DNA of 64,000 nucleotides from Eudorina sp. 2006-703-Eu-15 (lineage: Eukaryota; Chlorophyta; Chlorophyceae; Chlamydomonadales; Volvocaceae): NCBI GenBank assembly GCA_003117195.1, contig BDSI01000074.1, positions 513,622-577,621 of the forward strand. The letters are read 5' to 3'. Positions 43,068 to 55,000 of the stretch are shown one piece after another. The translations under genes were made by a program, and so were the position numbers. The notes beneath the pieces are model-generated. The model worked only from the letters and a program-made list of their open reading frames with translations. It was not told the DNA's origin and searched no databases. Numbering within the stretch: the first letter of the stretch is position 1; each line of letters begins with the position of its first letter.

Positions 43068-46000
43068 TTACTTCGGCTTGGTTCGCAGGCGCGGGTCCAC
43101 CGTATCCTTGACCAGGCCTTTGGCCTTGGGCAGCGCGGCCTTCTTCGCATCGTCGTCCGGGCCCCAGTTGACCGAGTCGCGCAAGGAGCCGATGTCCGTG
43201 GGGTCCTTGCCGCCGGGCCTGGAGCAGACCGCAAGGGGCGGACGGATGAAGGCACGCGTCACCACGGCAGGATCTTTCTATCATACAGACCTGTTGCAAG
43301 CCATGGTGCAGCCATGGCAACGTATGGAAAATGGACACGCGGCGCCGGCGGGGGCGGACAGGGTGCACAGGACGGGGCACCAGTCCTCGACTGGCCAGGA
43401 CTCACTTGCCGACCACGCTCCGGCGCGCGGCACTGCCTGGCGGCCGCCCTGCGGAGCTCCCGGGCCTGCCCTTGCTGGCGGTGCCGGGCCTGCCGTTGAC
43501 GCCCGCCTCCTCGAACTGCGCGTAGCTGTGGGGATGAGGGAATGGACGACCCAGGGTCAGATGCCAGCCAGCACGCAACAATGTCATGCGAGGTGCAATG
43601 GCCATACGAGGTCCACCCTGCCCCTGCCTTCACACGCTCCAAGCTCTCTCCCCGTCTACCGGACCCTCGAGCTAGGGGTCGAAACGGGTGCCCGAACATC
43701 AAGTTTACCAGCACGGCACAGGTATGTACGGTTCGCCACGTGACCGGTGGTCGGGCATGTGGCCGCGCGCACACGGCACACTCGGGCGCACCTAAAGAAG
43801 CAGTTCCTGAGTCGCTCGTTGTCCGGGTTATCGCCTCCGTGCTCCTTCTCGTGTTCCTGCGCCGCGAGCTCCTGGTTGGTGCGAATGGCGTTACCTGCAG
43901 CGCAGCGAGCCGATCATGAAGCTTTGGCGGTAGTGCCTGGGACTTCAGGCAGGACAGCCTCACCGACTTTTTACCATTAATGACTGAAGAGGTGCAGCAG
44001 ACATTCAGGGAGGATTTCGCGGCCCCCATACAGCACCGCACCAGGGGCGTATGAGTGCGCATGGGCCGTACCTGCGTATGCGATGCAGTCGATGGACCAG
44101 GTGTTGTCGTAGTCCTGCCAGTGGCAGTGCTGCATGATCTTGTCCTGGTAGTCCGGCGGGATGAAGCACGCGATGATCAGGTTCTTGAGCTTGATCTGCG
44201 AGGGGAGGGGTGAAGGCCCACCAACGCGGGTAAGGCCGCAGAGTACAGCTGTGCAACAACACAATGCTTCCGTCGGGCCCTACCACAAAATCTCCGCGGT
44301 CAGGAGAGGGTTCGTGAGCTGACTTTTGGACAAAGCGACAAACAACCAAACCCGTCGTACTGCACGGCGGTGTACGCAACCTGCTGTGTAAGGATGCGGT
44401 AGTCCTCCAGCATGCCCTCGCGCTCCCGCTGGAACTGCTCCTGCAGGTCCGTCAGCTCGCCCTTCTTGCCCTGGTACTTCTCGAACAGCTTCTTCAGCTG
44501 CCGGCTCTTGACCTGCGGTTACAAAAGAGGGCATCCAGTCGGCGCGCCGGTCCTCTGTCGCCGATGGGCGGGCCGACGCACCCCACCGCGCGATCCCAAC
44601 CGGGTTCACGAGATTCCCCCCAGGGGTCACGGCGTGCCGTGACCGAGGTGGACCCAAGGGTCTGGGCAAAAAGGTTAGAACGCTATGACTCCACTTGGGC
44701 CGCGGCTTACGTGGATTTCCTCGTCAAGTGATGCGAACTTGGAGTCCACGTCCATCTGGGCGGCCTGCAGCTCCTCCAGGCGACGCTTGGCCTCCTCCTC
44801 CTGGCGCTTGCGGATCGCCTACGGGAACCAGACATCGATGGCGACCAAAGACATGACAGCGTTGGCAAGGGGTGACGACGACGGCAGGGTCCTTGTGGAA
44901 TCGACGTTTATGCCTGTCCGGTATCTGATGCTTGCCGTCTCATTGCACGATTGCAGACCTGTGACCCGCCCTCGCGCAGCCCACTCACCGCCTCGCGCTT
45001 GATGTCCTCGCTGCGCTGTTTGAGCTCATCCACCTTCTCGAGCATGTTGACGCCTCCAACCACGATCTGGGGTCGCGTGGGGGAAGAGTTCAAGGGTCGG
45101 TGGAGGTAAGGAAGGCTCCACGCAGGTCAGGAAGGGGTCACAAACACGTCGGGTCACACCCCGACTGTACGCCACAGCTGGGCACCCAGCGGCAAGGGCT
45201 GCCGGAAGGGTATCTAGTGGGACGTCGCCCGGCGATTCGGAGGGCACCGGAGGGCCTAGCAGGCCCCGTGCGCAACGCCCAGTCGTCCACCGCCACGCAC
45301 CTTGCCCTCCATTTCCTTGATGCGCGCCTCGAGCTCCTCCTTCTCCTTCTTCTCCTTCTCGATCGCCGCAGCAATCGCCCGCGCCTCCTCCGCCTGCTTC
45401 TTCAGGGCCTCGCGAGCCGCCTTGCGCTGCGCCTCCGTCTTGCTCTGGTCGTCAATGATGGCCTACACGGAAAACGTGTGGGGCGCAGGACGCGGCCATG
45501 TCATGCGAGTCAAGAGCCGCCACAGCCTCTCCCCCCCCCCGACCACCAGCAATCCTATAAGCCGTGGTGGTTGAGCCATCCGCTTACTGTGCTCTGTCAA
45601 GTCTCACCTGGAGCTGCGTCCTGGCCGCCGCCTCGGCCTCCTCGCGCGCCTTGTCGAGCGCCTCCGTGCTCATGTCGATCTGCATTTTGGCCTCCAGCTC
45701 CTTGCGCATCTGCTCCTTGATGGCGTCAACGTCGGGGTCGACCTGTGAAAGTGGTCAAATGGGAAAGGAAAGGAAAGACAAGAACAATCAAAGGTAACGA
45801 AAGAACACAGGGTTTTACGAAATCATCAGCATCAACTGACCAGGGCCGATGATCCTGTGCGTCATCCTCAGACGTGGCGTGTCATTGAGCGAGCATCGCG
45901 GTAGAGGCAACAAAGCTACCAACAAGGAACTAAACTGTTGCGCGGGGCCCCCTTAGCACCCACCTCGACGGTACGCTCCACCACCCGCTGCGTGGGACTG

Positions 46001-49000
46001 CCAGTGGCAGCGACCGGGGCCGCAACGGCGCCGCCGCCTGCGCCTTGGCGCGCCTGCGGAGTTGACCCCGAAGGGAAGGGTGTAGTGTTTCAAGAACGAG
46101 TATTCACAATCTTGGCTGACGGTTGACGCCATCTCACTGGCGAAACCCCCCTGGTGACCAACATTTCTCCACCGCATTCTTGTGCCGTCGCGCCCCAGCC
46201 GACCACGCGCCGCATCCCCCCCTCACCGCCAGCTGCTCCTTCAGCTTCTTGATCTCCTCCTGGAACTGGCGGAGCATAGCGTCCTTCGGGTCCTCATTGA
46301 TCTTGGGCTGTGGGCCAACAGCAAGCACGGCAGGCGCGGGACCAAGAGGACGCACTGTTGTGAGGAAGCACTCGGGGAGCGCTGCTTTGATTTTGTGACC
46401 CCAGCGCCCGAACGGAGCTACCTATGTTTAAGATGCCGGCTGCTGACGTTTTGTTTGTCGTTCAGTTACGCAGGCGCAGCACAGGGATCCGCTCAGCGAG
46501 ATCCCTCCACAACAACATCCGCGAAATGTGGGGTGCAGTACGCATCTGCACACTGCAGCCACACTCATGTGGTACTGCCGCACACACCTTGTTCTGAATG
46601 TTCTTGGCGCGGTTGGCGTAGCGCAGAGTTGACATGGTCTCGTCGTAGTTCCAGTCGGCGGGACCGATGTTGGCGACCATAACCGTCTTGGTGTTGCCAC
46701 CCAACGAGTCCTGAGGCGAGAACCGGGTTGGTGGCGCGTTGGGTGACGGCGCGCAGGGCCCTGTTTGCTGGCTGGAGGCAAACGACGCCCCGTGACCTCG
46801 TGGGAAACCCCCGGTGACAACTTTTCAGGAACAGCGCCACGACGAGCAACCCGCGGGCATGGCCCAGAGGCTGCAGCACCGCCCGTCCCCAGCCCCGCTC
46901 CCACGGCTGCGCGGCTCGCGCCAAGGCCAAGGACCCCATGGAAACCCACCTGCAGCAGGCGGGTGAGCTTGGAGTCGCGGTAGGGGATGTGGCCGCTCTT
47001 GCCGTCGACCAGCGCCGAGATCACGTTACCCAGCGCCGTCAGCGACAGGTTGATCTTGATACCCTCCTTCAACCGGTCACCTGGAGGGTGGCGTAGGACA
47101 GCGTTCGTAGGACATGCGGACGTGTTGCGCGGCTGCATGTCAAACTCAAAGAGGTCCAAGATGATGCGGCACCGGGGCCAGCGGCGTTGGTGCAAATGCG
47201 CAAAGATACTTTCACGACCTGGAGCACGGTCCCTTTCCCCCCCCGCACGGGTGCGACGACCACATCGCGTTGCCTGGCCCTTGGAACGTGCTTCCGCCAA
47301 TTCCTCATGCTCGTGTCCCCCTCGCCCGCTCCCCGCGCACCTGTGGCTCCAGTCTTGTCCTGGCGCTCGCTACCCGCCAGGTCCACCAGGTTCAGCTTGC
47401 CCACGCGCACGTGATTGCTGTCGCCTCCCTTGCCGGCGGCTGGTGCTGAAAGTCGGAAAAGGGGACAAGACAGGAAGGTTACAGCAAAAAACGTCAAGCT
47501 GCCAAACGCACTCACGACTTCGACGGCCTCCACAAACAGGTGTTGAATCGCCAGGGCATCCTTTCCGGTCAGATCACATGGATGCCCCCCCTCATGGATG
47601 TCCGCCCTCATGGGGGTCGGCTCCGAGTGCAACCATGCCGCGCTCTAGGGCGTCGGCGTCCTGTAGGCCTGGGCAACTCCTTCCCCGCCCCGGGCTCACG
47701 TGGCTTGGCCGCGCCCTTGGCGTCCAGCTTCTCAATGCACTCAATAGTGATGGTGAAGATGGAGTGCGAGCGGGAGGAGTCCTGGTTCATCAGCGTGGCG
47801 CCCACTTGCCGGTTGTCCTTGCCGGCCTGGGGTGGCCGGGTTGGGGTTGGCGTCGCGGTTGGGTCTCGGGCATAGAGCCGAAAACACTGTCCGAACATGC
47901 GTGATGTTTCCCATCTCCGATACGGTCAGGGACCCACATGTCGCCTCTTGCCAGTCTGAGGGCGAGCCCTGTCCCCCCAGCCAGAGGAGGGTCTCACCTT
48001 GAGGACCTTGTTCATCTCCTCGTAGTTCTTGCACACGAACTGCGACAGGTCCTTCACGTACACGCCGCGGTCGGGGCTCTCCTTGAGCTCCATCTTCTTG
48101 GTGTGGTCCTTACCCAGCAGGTCGCGCACCTGCGCTTGCGCGTGTCGTGTCGGGGAGCGTGTGTGGGGGAGCGTGTGAGGGTCACAGTTGGAACTTGATG
48201 CACATATTGACAGACGTCCACTGTGTTCCTTTTCTAGACACACGCCCACTGTAACATAATTAATCAAACTTTCACTTTCACTATCTTGCTAGCTGGCCAC
48301 CTGGCAATGCATTCGCCGAATTGCAGACACATCCCCCGCTACTTCCATCATGGCCGCAATGGCCGCAGCCAATCCTCGATACTGTACATATTCCGCGTTG
48401 AGGGCCACGTTGCCCGTTCCCCGTATCATCGCAACGGTTGCCAGAATAGCCGCATGCCGCGGTCCGTGGGCAACCCAGATCAGCTGCTGCCGATCGCCAG
48501 CTCGGGGCAGCCCGAACTCCACAGATCTGCCTGTCGCCGCTGTGGCGCCTCCTGATCTGCGCAGTGGGGGGCCAGCTTGCCTGCGGCCTATCCCCACTAC
48601 TGCCGCTAGAGGTGGCCGCCCACCAACCCGTCCCGATTGGCCTCCACCCGTCCCACCCACCTCCTCGTTGTAGATCTCCAGGTAACTCGAGCGCACCAGG
48701 AATTCCTTGGTGCCGCCTGCAAAGCAGTGGCCGGTCAGCACACCGCTGGCTCCTGGGATGCGGATTGTGGTTGCCTGTGCTTGTCGGTTTGCAGGAATTT
48801 GTTATTTTAGGCCTTGCCCAAAATGCGGTTTGTGGCGCAAGGTGAGACAGACTTGCTTGGGAAAGGCGGTGATTTCGGTTGGCTGGTTCTCCCGTCGGGT
48901 GGCTAGTTAGGTACGGCACCGGGCCGTGCGGGTGAGCCTCGCAGTTTGTTGGGCGGTTGCTCCTTGTTAGACATTGGTTTCCGTCTTCGCAGACGTATAA

Positions 49001-52000
49001 AATAGTAGCGGTATTACTTCTGGTACAGTAACGGGCCGTTGATCGGGCGCCGCCTAGCAACAGATCCAGCAGCCTGCCGACCCGCGAGTTGTTTGTCTGT
49101 TGAAATGTCAGAAACTGGCGGGTCAGGTTCCGGCGGTGCCGGTTTTCAGCATCTGCTTACAGTCGCTGACTGCGATGCCGAGTTGGCGAAACCTGGTGCT
49201 GCTGTTCTTACTACGGAAGAGTTTGAGCGTTTCAAGGCGGGCTCCACAGTATTTCTTAGCGCAGCCAGGGCAAAGAGGGCAGCGATCTCAGCGGCGCCAA
49301 CCGGCCGAACAGCCGCAGAGAAGGCCGCCGGCAAAGCAGCTATCGAGGAGGCGGAACAGATATACCAAACAACCATTGAAACAGAGGTTTCATTGGACTA
49401 TCAGGAACTAGCTGCTCGGAAGGCGCGCCGGGATGGCATTCACCAACGGATTCGACAGCTGAGCGCCCGCATCGACACGAGAGAAGAAGCGGCTGCATCT
49501 GACCTCCCAGCTATTGCCGGTGAGGCAGGGACTGGGGTTGGGGTTGGTCCAGGTACGGTTGGACGCGATGATGCTCCGCGCACGGCTCTACCTGACAACC
49601 AATACCAGCAGACTCAGCCGGCGCAGAATCAGCAACTGCAGCTGGAGCACCACCAGCAACAGCGGAGACGGATCGCCGGGACAGAACCATTAGACGTTGA
49701 GCTGAGGGCGTTACAACCAGGTGGTCTGGGTCAACTTGTGGCAGCGGCGGCGTTCGATCCCAACGTTCTGGCTCTGGCTCCAACTACGCACACCGGTGGA
49801 GCTCTCGTCCAACGGCCGGCTTTGCTTACGGGAACACGACACGGCCACGACGACGAACCGCTTCCGGGCTCCCCACCGCCCAAGACGTTCAAGCCTGACT
49901 CACTCGCTGACACGTTCAACAAGGCAGCCACATTTGAGGAAGTGGCGTCGGCGCTGCCTCTGGTAGGCAACTTGGTGGACGCCATGGGCGCTCGTCGGAT
50001 GGCATCGTCACTTAGTTCGTTCAATGTGGCCTCACGCAACTCGATTCTCAAGTTTTCGATGGATGGGGCAGCCGCTTTCACGGAGGGCAACAGTCAGTTG
50101 GAGGAAGGCGCGGCGGCGGCTGCTGCGTCGGCATATCAGAGGAGCGCCAACGCATTCAAGGCGGCAACGGAAGGGCAGAAGCTGCAGAAAGACATCAACG
50201 CGCTGGCAGCAATTCTGCCGTGGACGGACGTGGTGCAGCTGCAGCGCGACAGCGACACGACACAGCTTCAGCTGCTCACGACGATCGCGTCGTTGGATCC
50301 AAGGATTAGAGATCGCTTCATTGGCGGTAACAAAGACGGCGGCGGCGGCGGCTCGCGTGGCGGGCCATCCCAAAAGCAACAGCCGGTGCAGTTCATCGGG
50401 GGAGACGATGGCGCCGGTCATGGGGCTGGCGCGGGAGGCGGCGGAGGCCTGGTCTGCGTGCTGTGCGGCGAGCATCACCGTTGGCGGGTCTGCAAGACGT
50501 ACGTGGACGCCGCGGAGGGGCAGAAGCCAGCTATCGCAGACAAGGCGCGCAAGGCGTTGCAGGAGCTCCGTGGCGGTGCGGGCCGCTAGCGGGTGACGGC
50601 GCCTGCCCCTGTCGACAGCTCCGCACCAAGTGCGGAGCCAAGGATAGCGGCAGGTGCCAGCGAGCTGGTGGCTGCTGCTGTGGGCAGCGGTGAGCCTTGT
50701 TCGCGGTGCGGCACCTGAGTCTGGGCGATACAGTAACGACCAGCATCTGTCGGCAGGCATGATCGCGGTGCGGTGCATGTCGGGCATTGGTTCTGCGCCT
50801 TAGTCTTTTCTCTGTGGGAAAAGCAGCGCATGACTTTTGTCGGCAGATATGGTCGCAGCCTCGGTGCATGTCGGGCGGTTGGCTGGGTGAATTGCCTTCC
50901 TCTCGGGCGAATGAGAGGCGCTTGGCATCTGCCGGCAGGCATGGTCGTGGTGCGGTGCATGTCGGGCATTGGTTGTGCGCCTTAGCCTTTTCTCTGTGGG
51001 AAAAGCAGCGCATGACTTTTGTCGGCAGATATGGTCGCAGCCTCGGTGCATGTCGGGCGGTTGGCTGGGTGATTTGCCTTCCTCTCGGGCGAATGAGAGG
51101 CGCTTGGCATCTGCCGGCAGGCATGGTCGTGGTGCGGTGCATGTCGGGCATTGGTTGTGCGCCTTAGCCTTTTCTCTGTGGGAAAAGCAGCGCATATCTT
51201 TGTCGGCAGATATGGTCGCAGTTTCGGTGCATGTCGGGCGGTTGGCTGGGTGATTTGCCTTCCTCTCGGGCGAATGAGAGGCGCTTGGCATCTGCCGGCA
51301 GGCATGGTCGTGGTGCGGTGCATGTCGGGCATTGGTTCTGCGCGTTAGCCTTTTCTCTGTGGGAAAAGCAGCGCATATCTTTGTCGGCAGATATGGTCGC
51401 AGCCTCGGTGCATGTCGGGTAGCGTTTGCCGCGGTTTTGGTTGATCTCCGCTGTTGGAGATAGCCTCGTTGTTAAGGTCTCCTTGCCCGGTGCAGGTGGC
51501 CTTTCCGACATAACCGACCCCCTAACAACATTGGGTGTGTTGGAGGAGGTGGTGGAGGCGGCCGCTGACGCGGCCGCGAGCAGTGTCGGTGTTGGGACCG
51601 GTTCAGGCGACAGCGCAGGCAGACCGCCAGTCCAGCCCTGGTTCCCAGCAGGTGGCGCGAAGCTCAACACGGAGGCATGGCAGCGGCGGGGTGCTGATTC
51701 AGCGGCTATCCGCAACGCAGCAGTTTGGCAGTTCGCGTCGGACCCTCCAGTATCCCACCACCTCCGGAATCATCCGACCATTCAACCTCATCTCGAGGCG
51801 ATGGGCAAGCATTTTGACGCGCTGCTAGTAACAGGAGTTACGGAGCAGTACGACGCAGGAGTCCATGGGGACATGACGGACTTCGCTGCAGTCGTAAACC
51901 CCCTACACGTGGTGCTGAAGCCCGACAAGTCTATTCGTCCTATCATCGACCCCTCATGCTCGGGCGTCAACGAGTGCATGGAGAAGCTGCCGTGCCCGCT

Positions 52001-55000
52001 TCCGGACTTGGGGGTGTTGCTGCAGAACCTACCGCCGAACGGTTTCCTCGGCAAACGCGACCTCGCCAACGGTTTTCATCATGTAATGTTGGCGCCGGAG
52101 GCACGACGGTACGTGGCGTTTCGGCATCCAGTGTCAGGCGCTCTTCAGCGTTTTGTCGCGCTTCCGTTCGGCGCCAGCCAGAGCCCGCCCATCTTCGTCG
52201 AACTCACCACCGTGGCCCGGGACATCTTTCAGACAGAATGCGACCGTCGGGGGTTGCAAGTGCGCATCTTCGTCTACGTGGACGACTTCATGCTGCTGGG
52301 CAACTCCCATGCGGACGTGGTGGGCGCGTTTGAGGTGCTGGATGAGGTGGGGACAGAGCTGGGCCTCGAGTGGAAAGCCAGCAAAGATCGGGGCCGCGAT
52401 CAACCGTCGCAGCAGTTGGAGTTCCTTGGCATGTTGTTCGATACAGTCACCATGGAAATGCGCATTGCACCGGAGAAGCGAGCACGGTACGCTAGCGACA
52501 TTGCGGCCCTCCTGGATGCTGCGAAAGTGGGCCCAATACGGCGACGCGATCTCGAGGCCGTGGCGGGTCGCATAACGTTCATTTCCCGCGCGTGTCGCTG
52601 GGGATACGCGTTTGTACAGCACATTTACGACAACGTCTACACACCGGAGAAACCTGCGCCGGTGTTGGTACACCTCTCGGCCGCAGCAGCTGACGACCTA
52701 CAGTTCTGGTTGGAAGTCCTTCAGACCGACCCATGCGTGTGGGACGGGGTCAAGCTCGCCACCACAGCTGACCTCGATTTGGTGAGGGGGGAGTTTACTG
52801 GACCCAATGGCGCAGTGGTCTTCACAGACGCCAGCGGCGCGGGCTTCGGAGGCGCCTGGGAAGCCGCGGAAGTTCAAGGTGTCTGGTCTGACAGCGAGCG
52901 CAGCCTGCATATCGCTTGGTTGGAGCTGTCGGCGATTCTACGGTGTTTGCAGTCCTGGGCACCGCGGTTGACGGGTCGGCGGGTTCTGGTACGGTGCGAC
53001 AACACCCAGGCAGTCGCCGCCATCAATAAAGGGTCAACACGTATTCGGGACGGGCGCAGCATCAGCCGGCAAATCGCGCTGCTGGCCGTCAAACACAACT
53101 TCGAGCTGCGGGCTGAACACATAGCGGGTGTAGAAAATGTGCGAGCCGATCGTCTGAGCAGGCAGTTGGCGCTGGCCCGGGACCAGAACTTGCGCCTTAA
53201 GCCACGGTTATTCAGCTCGTTGGTGGGAGACAAATACCGCCCGTCAGTGGATTGCTGTTGCGACGTCCTCGGACTCAACGCCCAGCCCGGCTGCACAACG
53301 TTCTATAGCCCGGAGCGCTCCATCCTGGGCAAGGCCTCGGAACTCGCGGGAAAGGTGCTATGGGCATTCCCGCCGACGGCTCTGGTGGGAGACGTCCTTG
53401 ATGAGTTGGCCAAGGCTCGACAGCTGGACCGCAATACAAAGGCAACAGCGGTGGTGCCCCGATGGGAGCAGCAGCCATGGTACCGGCGATATGTTCGGAC
53501 AGCAGGCACTAACAGGAGCCCGTTTATCGCCGTTAATACACTCGGTGCCCAACGCTCTATTTGCCTGTGGCCCTGGGGAGCGGAAGCAGACCCGTCGCCT
53601 TACGACTGGATCGTCCTCCGGTTGCCTTAATCGTTCCCCGTCCCCTTTTGACAGGCAATCGCCGGGTATCAACGGTAGCCGCGTGGGTGCCCACAGCAGC
53701 GCCCAAGAGCAGCGGGAGGGGAGACGGCTGCGCAGCGGTGACGGGCCGACCTGCGACCGTCAGTTACGGAACTACCGGTATACCGACGACAGCAGCCGTT
53801 CAACGGTGCAGCCTCTGTCATAAGGCCTGTGGGGCAGGGGATCTCCGATGCGAGAGCTGCCCAGTGGAAGCCCACCGCAGCTGTTTCGGCCTGGCAGCGG
53901 GCGCGTACGCAGGTGGCTGGTTTCGGTGCCCAGCATGCGTGCTTGCAGCGTCGCGTGACGGCACAGCTACAGCCAGTGGCAGCACGCGGCTCGCTGAGCT
54001 CGCGTGCGACTGGGTGGGGCTCGCGGCGAGTGCGGTAAGCGCGAGCTCAGCCAACACTTACGAGGACGGCCGCCGGCGATACGCCAAATTCGTCACCGAG
54101 GTCGCTGGGCTTAGCCACGAAGCCGCTTTTCCTCGGGCGCGGAAAGCTGACCTGAACCGCCAGTTGGTCTGTTTATTCATCACACACGCAGCGCAGACGG
54201 GGCTGGCAAAATCCACCTTGGCAGGCACGCTGAGTGCTCTGTCCGACTGGCAGCGGAGCCGAGGACTACCGGCGGAGGCGTTCATCAGCCAGGACAAGCA
54301 GGTGTGCAAGACGCTGGTTCAAGCCCTCCGGTGCCGCGCCGCCGCAGGCAACCCGCAGCCGCGAGCGAAAGTCCCGCTGCCGCTAAGCTTCCTGCAGCTC
54401 CTAATCGGTTGGTTGCGGTTGGAGGCAGATCGGCGGCCCGGATTAGCGGCGGCCTGCGATCAGGACGCATGCGCATTTGTGCTGGGTTTCTTCGGCATGC
54501 TGAGGCGTAGCGAACTCGTCGGCCTTGACGTTGGGGACGTAACGACGCTTGCCGACGGAGGAATTCTGCTGTATATTCGCAAAAGCAAGACGGACCAGAC
54601 CGGTCAGGGAGAGCAGGTGTGCTTGGCCGAGCTTACTAGGAGCGGGGTGCCAATCGGGCGTATTGTGCGGCGACACTGCGAGCGGCGGTTGGCAGAGGCC
54701 TCGGGGCCACGGGACACCCGGTGTTCGTAGCGGTAGGCAAGGGAGGCTCTCGCGTCAGGTGGGGACTAGGGGCGGTTTCCGATCGGCTGCGGACCAGGCT
54801 CTTGGAAGTCATGCAGGCGCAGCCAGGGGTGCGTGCAGATCTGAGCAGCTTGTCTTCGCACAGCCTGCGCAAAGGCGGGGCAACGGCTGCGGCGAATGCT
54901 GGAGTAGATGAGGAGGAAATCAAGGCGCATGGTCGCTGGAAGTCAGACGCGGTCAAGGTGTACATTAGGCGGTCAGTGGCACGGCGCCTGGAGGTCGTGG

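Noticed and set aside
45953..46177. Arg-rich minus-strand frame
   Set aside because: Out-of-phase reading of FLA10 exon 13; the correct phase gives the conserved QRVVERTVE linker.
49511..50090. Minus-strand frames opposite gag
   Set aside because: Shadows of the intact gag frame, without motifs.
50775..51420. Regular repeats that might be read as a CRISPR array or centromeric satellite
   Set aside because: The units are head-to-tail 182-mers without unique spacers and sit inside a retrotransposon of a eukaryote.
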